A DNA stretch of 34,650 nucleotides from an uncultured Collinsella sp. GTDB lineage: Bacteria; Actinomycetota; Coriobacteriia; Coriobacteriales; Coriobacteriaceae. How positions within the stretch are numbered: the stretch's first letter is position 1; every line of letters begins with the position of its first letter. This document shows, in pieces, positions 1-6,731 of this stretch. The notes under the pieces were generated by a model. The model saw only the letters and a program-made list of their open reading frames with translations, ran no database searches and was not told the DNA's origin. A program made the translations under genes and the position numbers. The DNA is taken from the NCBI GenBank assembly GCA_902496845.1, contig CABVCJ010000015.1:1-34650 (forward strand), given 5' to 3'.

Positions 1-75
1 TAAGTGCTCTCCGGCTCGTGCGGAACTCGCGATGAACCTTACATTCCGCGCCGGCCGGGCAGACGCCTCGGTGTT
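1..75 (-). repeat. Nested long-hairpin element, copy A (partial, cut by window edge)
   Basis: Positions 1-61 read as the reverse complement of one half of the element seen at 15009-15168: the inner-stem half with CTTA and GAGAGC, the conserved GCGGAACTCGCGAT block, then the outer-stem half GAACCTTACATTCCG and a GC-rich tail. The other half must lie to the left of the window. Similarity to the other copies fades after about position 70. Orientation is opposite to copies B and C, so a plus-strand gene ending just left of the window is predicted. Call is sure for homology; the exact right boundary is not. Confidence 0.75.
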
Positions 76-151
76 GAAGCGCGGCTTGTCATGGGGGCAT
101 CTGCTGAACATATATAAGTTGAAGGCCACGTTATGTGGCCTTCTTTGTTTG
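76..151. other. Spacer with a short perfect hairpin
   Basis: No gene is seen here. A perfect inverted repeat, GAAGGCCAC/GTGGCCTTC, lies at 121-143 around a 5-nt loop (GTTAT). It closely matches the inner hairpin of element copy B at 5365-5387, which has the same stem and a TTAAT loop. It may be a detached remnant of another nested element. Confidence 0.5.
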
Positions 152-508
152 CGGAAAGTGTGTCCCGGAATTCTTGTCTGGAATGGGATGCAGTTTCCGC
201 TTGGTACCCGATTGGGAAAGTGTGTCCCACTATTCAGCTGGATTCCGGGATGTATTTTCCGGTTGAGGCTCATTGGGAAAGTGCGTCCCACTTTGGGGGC
301 TGATTCTGGGACGTGGTTTCCGGTTGGCTCTCATTGGGAAAGTTCATCCCATTTCTCGGCCTAATTATGGGACGCAGTTTCCCGTTGAGGACCCTTTGGG
401 AAAGTGCGTCCCGGTCTGGGCGCTCAAACTGGGATGGATTTTCCGGATGAGGGCTTGACGGAAAATGTGTCCCGTTCCGGGCGCTAATTGTGGGATGCAG
501 TTTCCGCT
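152..508. repeat. Tandem hairpin array 1 (about 6 units, period ~61 bp)
   Basis: Six successive units start near 152, 214, 275, 336, 398 and 459. Each has a left arm of the form GGGAAA-N5-TCCCA, about 20 variable bases, then the reverse-complement arm TGGGA-N5-TTTCC, followed by a short linker. Each unit can therefore fold into a 15-16-bp hairpin. Loops and linkers diverge more than arms. Open reading frames through the array simply translate the repeat and are not genes. Confidence 0.9.
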
Positions 509-529
509 TGCGGAGTCTCCACTCAACAG

Positions 530-568
530 AAAACCCGGGTGGCCTGTTTTTTGGCTACCCGGGTTTTT
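530..568. terminator. Bidirectional intrinsic terminator
   Basis: AAACCCGGGTGGCC at 531-544 pairs with GGCTACCCGGGTTT at 551-564. The stem is followed by TTTTT on the plus strand and by TTTTCTGTT on the minus strand. It lies 27 bp beyond the tandem TAGTAG stops of the large minus-strand surface-protein gene and is its probable terminator. Confidence 0.85.
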
Positions 569-594
569 GGGTTGTCGATATGTTCGACTGGCTA

Positions 595-3500
595 CTAGTG
601 GGTCTTGCGGCGCTTGATCAGCATGATGAGGGCTATCACTACGAGCGTTGCTCCCGCTGCTGCTGCGGTGGCGACTAGGGCGAATGTTTGGTCGCCGGTG
701 TTTGCGAGGTCCTTCGCTGTGGTCGTAGTCTTGACCTTGGTGTCGGTCTTAGCTCCGTTGTCGGACTTGGGCTTGTCCGGGTTCGTCGGGGTCTCAGGAG
801 TCTCGGAGTCCTTTGAGCCTTCGGAATCGGTTGGGCCGGCGGTGTTTACCAGCGTATGGTCCAGGAACTTCTTGGCGCCCGCACTTGCCTGTGAGAACAG
901 GCGGCGCGTGCGGATCGGGGTGGCGTTCACCGTTGTGGGCGCCGTCTCCTCGGCCTCGATATTCACGAGCGTCGTGCCGGTGTCGAGGCCCACGTTGTTG
1001 TATCCCACGTGGCAGTAATACTGCGCACCGTCATCGTCTGCGGTCAGGTCAATCTCGAGCTTTGAGGCCGTTCCAGCCGCGAGGTTGCCATCGGCACCCA
1101 CGAGCTTAAACTCTGTCTCGCCGCGGCCCTTGCGGTACCACATATAGGTCGGTGCCAGCCCTGTTTCGCTATCGTCGGCACCGAGTTGCTTCACATGGCC
1201 AATCGCCGAGAGCGTCAGGTGGCTTCCCGCCGTGCGCTCAACCGAAGAGTCGTATCCAAGATCCGGCCCCTCCGCAGCATCCGCCGCAGGTCCGCTCACG
1301 GTCATCGTCATGCCATCGGGCATGGTCTTGACCGTGATGATTGCCGAGCGAATACCTGTTTCGGTCGTGGATCCATTCTTAACGGCGGCGATGGCGAATC
1401 GATACTCCGTATTGGGCTGCAGCCCATCCCACTTGAGCGAGGTCTGCGTGTTGTCGGCAATCTTCCAGCTATTGACGACCGCATCCGCCGCATTGCTCTG
1501 CAGCATGCCCACGCCGTAGCTAAAGCCACTCTTGTTTGCGAGTACATCGTCCCAGCTAAACGTAACGCTGGTCGAATCGACGGCGTTTGCCGTAAAGCCC
1601 GTCACGGCCGGCGCGTCGGGCATCTCGACGTCCTTAACGTCATAGCCCACGATCCAGAACTGGTCGGTGTCCTTGGTGCCGAGCTTGTCGCCCGAGTCTG
1701 CCTCGAACTTGTCGACATCCACCGCGTTGACGCCCAGACGCCACACAAAACCGTACTTGCCCTGCGCGGCCTCGGGCAGGTTGTCGACGGTGCCGCCGTA
1801 TTCGGTCGATTCACTCGAGGAGTTACCCGTAGTAAAGCCGGCGTTGGCACCAAAGCACAGACCGCCAAACAACTCGTGCTTTGCGAGCTTCGCGCCCATG
1901 ACAACGCTGCCGTTCAGCGTCAAGCCGAGCTCGAGCTCCTGCTCCTTGCCCTCCTCGACTTCGATGGTCTGCTCAATGCTCGCCCCCGACTGCGCGGCGG
2001 CGCCGTTAAACCCATCGTGCGTGTAGGCGCGCGTTACGCCAGGCTTGCCCAGGCCAAAGGAATCCCCAACGGGAGTCTCGCCGTTGAGCGTCGTTTGATA
2101 GGTTCCGGGTTCTCCCGACCGGTTGGTCAAAAAGTAGCTGAGCGGCGTCATATTGTGCTGTTTGGCAATGCGGTCATAGGCCTCGACATTAACGACCGAG
2201 GTCTGCGCGCCGAGCGACACGGGCGCCGCCATCACGCCCTTGCCACCAGTTTCCTCATTTTCGATCTCATACTCGTAATAGACCATCGGAATCGTGTAGA
2301 GCACGGCCTTGTCACCCTCGCCGGCATGCGACTCATAGCTTACGCTTGCGCTGACCGTGCGCTCGCTCCGGTAGTCATAGCATCCCTCGGCGGCAAAATC
2401 GACTGAAGCATTCATCGCGACCAGGGGCGGACCGGTCTGCACCTCGACGGCAACGCCCAACTCGGCGCCAATGGTATAGCCCTGGGATGTCCCCGTGCCC
2501 TTTTCCTCTCCGTATGACGTGCCGCCCAACACCAGATAGCCGTATGCCTGCTCCAGATCCTCAACATAGGGCGCATCCTGCAGCACGGCAAGCACGCGCG
2601 GGTTGGTATAGACCTTGTAGCGGTCCTTGTACGTGATCTTGACGCTGTCGTTGTCGACATCGGGCAGCGAGAGCGAGATAAATGTGCCGTAGGTAGTGCC
2701 GCGACGGTTGCTCTCGCTAATCACCTGCTCCTCGCCGCGGCGCACCTTTCCGTTCTCGTCGAGCGAAAAATGCGAGGCGGTCATCCAATAGTAGTCATCG
2801 TTCTTGCGCAGGTCCTCGTCGCGGTGCTTGCCCACCACGGCGATAAAGCTCTCGTTATAGCGGTCCGAACCCGAGACGCTGCCCGCCTTGACGTCGCTGA
2901 TCCACACCTGCTCTATACCCTTGTGGTCATGCTTGTTGCTGCTGTTGTGTTGCTGACCGCTCATGCTCATGGTTCCGACCATGGACCCCAAGCCCTGAGC
3001 CCCGCTCTGTGCCGTGCTGCAGGCAAAGTCGCGGAACACATCGCCGCCCACGAGCACCTCGTCGACCGCCAGCTGCTCGGACAGGCCGTCAAGATTGGCA
3101 GTGGCAAGGGCAATAGGCGCCAAGGTGCACGGATAGCGCTTATCCTGAGCGCTATCCTTCCATGCGCTGTTGGGCACATGCATCAGCCCATAGGAGGCGA
3201 GGAGCCCGTCTCTGTATTCCTTGCAATCGGAAAGCTTGAACTCGCCAGACTCCGAGTCAAAATACGCGTAGCGGTACAGCACGCCGCACAGCCCCTTGCT
3301 GCCGTCAGAAGCGCCGTAATCAAAAGCGCTGCGTTGCCAGTCATAGCCCGCAAGAATAAGGCCCGTGACGGTTTCACCCGTCTTCTTTCCTTCTTCATCG
3401 TAGGCGGCAAACGTGCCGAACGTCGCATTCGCAGCGACCATGGTCTTGCCGTTCGCGGAGAGGGAGAGTGCGCCCGCGTCGCCCAGAGCATCGACATGGA

Positions 3501-4719
3501 CGAGCGCACCCTTGGATGCATCCCACGAAAACAGCTCGCAATGCGTCGACTTATCAATATTCTTCTTGCCGTAGGGTGCCGAGACCACGATGGCGAGGTC
3601 ATCGCAAAAATCGCGATCGAGGTCGCCGGCCGCTAGCGAAACGACAGGAGCTGACTGAAGCTGCGTCCAGGAGTCGTTCCCGCCCTTGTTGTGCGTGGTG
3701 TAGTCCGCGGCGTTACCGGCATCGATCTTGACGACGCTTTGCTTCCAGTTGCCGCCCTCCAAGTCATACATGTCGACTTCAGCCTTGCGCACGCCGTTCT
3801 CGTCGACATAGCAGCCCGCGTAGACAAAAAGCTCGTCGACGCCGTCGCAATCGACATCGCCCGCCTCGACATCAAAGACGGCGTCGTGCTCTTGCAGGTA
3901 ACCGGCATCCAGGTACTTAAAACGGCCTTCGTACATCATATTAGTGTTGACCGTCACCGGCAGGTGTGTGTCGAGAGTGCGCGTACGCCCGTTGCTAAAC
4001 GAGTAGAGGACCAGCTCAACCTTTCCGGCGTATGACTTGCCGTCAATCGTCGTGGAGGAACTGTCGCCGTAGGCACGGAGCTCGGCAACGCGGCTCTTTT
4101 TGCCCGTGCTGGCGTCGCTGCAGAACTCAACACTCGTGGCGTGAATGCCCGAGAAACCGTTGTTGTCGTTGGCGAGTACTGTTGAGGACTCATTGTTGCT
4201 TAGGTACGACCAGGTGCCGCCACCGTAGTCGCTATGCTTGTAGAGATCGCTGTTCGTATCGAAGTTGTTGACGTTTTGCCAGAACTTTGCGGCGCCCCAC
4301 ACACTTCCATAGCCATCGGTGAGTTTGCTGCTGCCGCCAATGTCACCGCGCTCGACGTTCTCGAGCTTGTCGCGCAGAGTGTAGCGATTGCCATGGCTAC
4401 CGTTAGCTGCCATATAGACCTCGCTGCGCGTGGCAAACGTCGTGGGGGTATCAGTGGAATAGGGGCCAACGGTATCGGCCGGAATGTCCTCGCTCGTGCC
4501 CAGACCCAGGGCTTGATAATCCTGCTCGGTCATATCGGTGATTGCGGGCGCGTCTGCCGCCTGGGCAACCTGGGGCGTGGCCGTGAAGCAGGCGACGCTC
4601 GTGGCGATCAACGCAGCAAGCGCCGCCGTCCCAACAAGCGGGATTTTCGACAGCCTACGGATACGGGGGTGTGGAACGTACATGAGGGACATCGCTTTAT
4701 TCGAGTGGAGTGGACTCAT
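595..4719 (-). CDS. Large sortase-anchored surface protein with FG-GAP-like, FN3 and Ig-like domains
   Basis: A 1,374-aa secreted protein. The N-terminus has a basic stretch (RIRRLSK) and a hydrophobic segment ending in AQAADA, a typical Sec signal peptide. Two FG-GAP/VCBS-like calcium-loop motifs are visible near residue 286 (DVDCDGVDELFV) and residue 363 (DLDRDFCDDLAIV), suggesting a beta-propeller-like N-terminal half. A fibronectin type III domain spans about residues 1033-1133 and an Ig-like domain with YYCHV about 1156-1253. A Pro/Thr/Lys-rich wall-spanning linker then leads to LANTG near residue 1337, a hydrophobic segment and RRKTH, the standard sortase sorting signal (LPxTG variant). 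No clear Shine-Dalgarno precedes the ATG at 4719; the in-frame ATG at 4692 is an alternative and keeps the signal peptide. The gene stands alone with its own terminator. Ligand unknown; adhesion is inferred. Confidence 0.85.
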   Translation of the reverse strand: MSPLHSNKAMSLMYVPHPRIRRLSKIPLVGTAALAALIATSVACFTATPQVAQAADAPAITDMTEQDYQALGLGTSEDIPADTVGPYSTDTPTTFATRSEVYMAANGSHGNRYTLRDKLENVERGDIGGSSKLTDGYGSVWGAAKFWQNVNNFDTNSDLYKHSDYGGGTWSYLSNNESSTVLANDNNGFSGIHATSVEFCSDASTGKKSRVAELRAYGDSSSTTIDGKSYAGKVELVLYSFSNGRTRTLDTHLPVTVNTNMMYEGRFKYLDAGYLQEHDAVFDVEAGDVDCDGVDELFVYAGCYVDENGVRKAEVDMYDLEGGNWKQSVVKIDAGNAADYTTHNKGGNDSWTQLQSAPVVSLAAGDLDRDFCDDLAIVVSAPYGKKNIDKSTHCELFSWDASKGALVHVDALGDAGALSLSANGKTMVAANATFGTFAAYDEEGKKTGETVTGLILAGYDWQRSAFDYGASDGSKGLCGVLYRYAYFDSESGEFKLSDCKEYRDGLLASYGLMHVPNSAWKDSAQDKRYPCTLAPIALATANLDGLSEQLAVDEVLVGGDVFRDFACSTAQSGAQGLGSMVGTMSMSGQQHNSSNKHDHKGIEQVWISDVKAGSVSGSDRYNESFIAVVGKHRDEDLRKNDDYYWMTASHFSLDENGKVRRGEEQVISESNRRGTTYGTFISLSLPDVDNDSVKITYKDRYKVYTNPRVLAVLQDAPYVEDLEQAYGYLVLGGTSYGEEKGTGTSQGYTIGAELGVAVEVQTGPPLVAMNASVDFAAEGCYDYRSERTVSASVSYESHAGEGDKAVLYTIPMVYYEYEIENEETGGKGVMAAPVSLGAQTSVVNVEAYDRIAKQHNMTPLSYFLTNRSGEPGTYQTTLNGETPVGDSFGLGKPGVTRAYTHDGFNGAAAQSGASIEQTIEVEEGKEQELELGLTLNGSVVMGAKLAKHELFGGLCFGANAGFTTGNSSSESTEYGGTVDNLPEAAQGKYGFVWRLGVNAVDVDKFEADSGDKLGTKDTDQFWIVGYDVKDVEMPDAPAVTGFTANAVDSTSVTFSWDDVLANKSGFSYGVGMLQSNAADAVVNSWKIADNTQTSLKWDGLQPNTEYRFAIAAVKNGSTTETGIRSAIITVKTMPDGMTMTVSGPAADAAEGPDLGYDSSVERTAGSHLTLSAIGHVKQLGADDSETGLAPTYMWYRKGRGETEFKLVGADGNLAAGTASKLEIDLTADDDGAQYYCHVGYNNVGLDTGTTLVNIEAEETAPTTVNATPIRTRRLFSQASAGAKKFLDHTLVNTAGPTDSEGSKDSETPETPTNPDKPKSDNGAKTDTKVKTTTTAKDLANTGDQTFALVATAAAAGATLVVIALIMLIKRRKTH

Positions 4720-4791
4720 TTTTGCAAATGTTACATCCGATGCCCGATATCACGTGTCTCATTTTCGCCAACGGCGTGTCTCATTTTTGAG
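4710..4791 (-). promoter_or_regulatory. Repeated AAAATGAG motifs upstream of the surface-protein gene
   Basis: On the minus strand AAAATGAGACACG occurs twice (within 4754-4766 and 4776-4788), start to start 22 bp apart. A third diverged copy, AAAATGAGTCCAC, overlaps the proposed ATG at 4719. Two-helical-turn spacing suggests a regulator site. If so, the ATG at 4719 may lie inside the regulatory region, favouring the later ATG at 4692. No convincing -35/-10 pair was found. Confidence 0.35.
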
Positions 4792-4805
4792 AATCCGAGA
4801 TGCCG

Positions 4806-5256
4806 CGGAAATCTTATCCCAGCTCAAAGGCCATTTCTGGGATGTATTTTCCGTCGAGTGCCTCATCGGGAAACTGCATCCCATTTCAAGCGTCGATTCT
4901 GGGACGCACTTTCCCCTTAGACCCTCAACCGGAAACCGCATCCCACTTTGAGCGCAAATTCCGGGATGCATTTTCCGCTTGAGCCTCATTGGGAAACGGC
5001 GTCCCACTTTGAGGGCTGATTGTGGGATGCATTTTCCGGTTTTGCTCTCATTGGGAAAATGCATCCCGTTTCTTGACCGAATAATGGGACGCAATTTCCC
5101 GTTGGAGCGCCTTTGGGAAAGTGTGTCCCACTTCGACCGCCCAGAGTGGGATGCACTTTCCGCAAAGCACCTCAACGGGAAACTACGTCCCATTCCAAAG
5201 GCGAATTCTGGGACACAGTTTCCAAGACCCTGCCCATCCGGAAAGCCCGTCCCACT
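4806..5256. repeat. Tandem hairpin array 2 (7 full units plus a half unit)
   Basis: Left arms start near 4806, 4868, 4929, 4991, 5053, 5115 and 5177, giving a 61-62-bp period. Each is followed by its reverse-complement arm, so every unit is a potential 15-16-bp hairpin. A final left arm at about 5239-5256 has no partner. It joins the nested element at 5299 through a segment (5222-5298) that is similar to the junction at 14932-15008. This family matches arrays 1 and 3. Confidence 0.9.
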
Positions 5257-5298
5257 CTGGACGCATCCGGGCACGGAACCATCGACCTATCAGGCCTC

Positions 5299-5460
5299 CC
5301 ATCAATAAAGAGGCGTCCTCCCGGACGGCGGGGCACGAAGTTCATCGCGAGTTCCGCACGCAAAGAAGGCCACTTAATGTGGCCTTCGTCTTGCGCAGGA
5401 CTGTAGAGCAGGGAACTTCGTGCCCGCCGCCCGGGAGGGCGTTGCGTTTAGAAGATGGAC
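5299..5460 (+). repeat. Nested long-hairpin element, copy B
   Basis: The outer arms are 5314-5343 and 5413-5441, pairing almost throughout (GGCACGAAGTTC with GAACTTCGTGCC at the inner end). The inner hairpin GAAGGCCAC/GTGGCCTTC sits at 5365-5387. Unpaired blocks ATCGCGAGTTCCGCAC and AGGACTGTAGAGCAGG are conserved with copy C, whereas stem sequences differ but remain complementary. The element ends exactly at the TAG (5461-5463) of the minus-strand gene, reading TAGGTCCATCTTCTAAA on that strand, as in copy C. It may serve as transcript 3' end, structured RNA or mobile element; function is unknown. Confidence 0.8.
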
Positions 5461-6159
5461 CTAACGCTTATCCCTCCGGGATAAAAGCAGCGCGGCCATG
5501 AAAGCGATGATTGCAAGCGTCAGCAACACCAAGAGCAATGCGAGCGTGCTGTCGCCGGTTGCCGCCAGGCCAAACAGACCGGGGCTCTTACTGCCAGCAG
5601 GTTGTACGGGAATCTTCTCGCCATCGTCCTCGGCGGTGATTTCCCAGCGAATGGTCTTGCTTGCGTCGGCAAGCTCGTTGCCCACCGACGTCGGGACACT
5701 TAGTTGCAGATTGAGCACCGTGCTGCCATCGCTCGTGAACGTGGCGACCTGCGTGGGATAGGCGAACACGCTGCCCGGCGTTCCCGTCTGGAGCCAACCG
5801 TCAGACGCATCGCCAGCCGACGCCGTTAAGGTAATGGGCGACAGCAGGTGTGCCGTCTCGTGATTGACAACGGCCCGCACAAACACGCGTACCTGGGACT
5901 TTACGCCCATGGCACGAACCTCAATCTGCTGCTCGCGCACATCGCCGGGCATTAGATCTTTAAAGGCGGGAAACAGATCGGTCTCCCCCGAGGAGCCCGT
6001 CGCCCCCGAGACCGTCAGCTGGCGCGCATTTCCGTCATAGGCAATCGCGGGAGTATCGGCGAACGCGCGGGCAGGAACGGCGAGCGCGACCATGCAGAGA
6101 ATGGCCGCGACCATGCAACGCAAGGAGCGCGCAACACCTTTGCGAATTGGGAATGCCAT
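5461..6159 (-). CDS. Small LAATG sortase-anchored surface protein, last gene of the SipW operon
   Basis: A 232-aa protein with a signal peptide (hydrophobic segment then PARAFADTP), a beta-rich middle containing FPAFKDLMPGD, and a C-terminal sorting signal: LAATG near residue 198, a long hydrophobic segment and SRRDKR. The F-K-(D/N)-L-M-P-G-D motif recurs in Gram-positive proteins encoded with TasA/SipW-type systems, so a cell-wall anchor or base subunit for the fibre is a reasonable inference. Shine-Dalgarno GGAGG lies 9 bases before the ATG, and the upstream gene stops 2 bp before the start, so it is cotranscribed. The stop codon TAG coincides with the edge of the nested hairpin element. 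No sortase gene is present in this window. Confidence 0.8.
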   Translation of the reverse strand: MAFPIRKGVARSLRCMVAAILCMVALAVPARAFADTPAIAYDGNARQLTVSGATGSSGETDLFPAFKDLMPGDVREQQIEVRAMGVKSQVRVFVRAVVNHETAHLLSPITLTASAGDASDGWLQTGTPGSVFAYPTQVATFTSDGSTVLNLQLSVPTSVGNELADASKTIRWEITAEDDGEKIPVQPAGSKSPGLFGLAATGDSTLALLLVLLTLAIIAFMAALLLSRRDKR

Positions 6160-6161
6160 AC

Positions 6162-6731
6162 TTACGCACCTCCATGCGGCGGCACCAGCACGCCATCATT
6201 GACCGTGCAACCCCATGCCTCTTTAACTGCATCGTCGGGCGTAGACTGAATTGCCTGGGTCGAAATGTCGACGACTAGGTTTTTACCATCTGCCTTCTTT
6301 TCGGACACGCTCTTGATGAGCACGCCCGTCTTGTCGAGCGGCTTAACAGAAGACGTCCAGTAGTAGAACCCGTCGCTCGCAAGAACCCAAGACGAAGGTC
6401 TGTTAGTGGCGGAGGCATCGCCTTTATCGCCCCACTCAATGGTGTAGTCGGTGCCAGCAACCGGCTCATCCCACAGGCGCGCGCCATCCTTATCCTGCCA
6501 GTAGATATCCACCGCGACACGCAGGTATGCCGGAGCCGAGCCCGTGTTTTTTACCGAGACATCCCTTTTCACGTTGTCCTTGCGCGTCTCGTCCACCGAA
6601 GGCGCCACCGAGCCAAAGCCAAACTCGTTGACCAGCACGCCCGTAACCGAAAGCCACGCAAAGGCGCCGACGACGCCGGCCAAAAGGAGGACGCCGACAA
6701 GGAGGGCAACGATCCGCTTGCGCTTAGTCAT
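6162..6731 (-). CDS. TasA/camelysin-like subunit with SipW-type signal peptide
   Basis: A 189-aa protein. The N-terminus MTKRKR, a hydrophobic segment and GAFAWLS, followed by NEFGFGSV, is the SipW-cognate signal arrangement shared with the products of 12223-12870 and 12964-13677. The mature part is a predicted beta sandwich with a YLRVAVDIYW strand and a FYYWTSSVKPLDKTG segment, both typical of TasA-like minor subunits. Its ATG overlaps the end of the giant adhesin gene by 8 bp (ATGACTAA), so translational coupling is likely. The next gene begins 2 bp after its stop. It is probably an extracellular fibre or matrix component processed by the operon's signal peptidase; exact role unknown. Confidence 0.8.
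   Translation of the reverse strand: MTKRKRIVALLVGVLLLAGVVGAFAWLSVTGVLVNEFGFGSVAPSVDETRKDNVKRDVSVKNTGSAPAYLRVAVDIYWQDKDGARLWDEPVAGTDYTIEWGDKGDASATNRPSSWVLASDGFYYWTSSVKPLDKTGVLIKSVSEKKADGKNLVVDISTQAIQSTPDDAVKEAWGCTVNDGVLVPPHGGA

Noticed and set aside
152..508. CRISPR array
   Set aside because: The conserved parts are inverted repeats with an irregular split into arm, loop, arm and linker, and the variable parts are diverged copies of each other rather than unrelated spacers. No cas genes are present.
4759..5274. 171-codon minus-strand frame with repeating GKCVP/FP segments
   Set aside because: It is a translation of the tandem hairpin array; the peptide repeats follow the 61-62-bp DNA units and there is no ribosome site. 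Frames at 32-364 and 14711-14971 are the same artefact.
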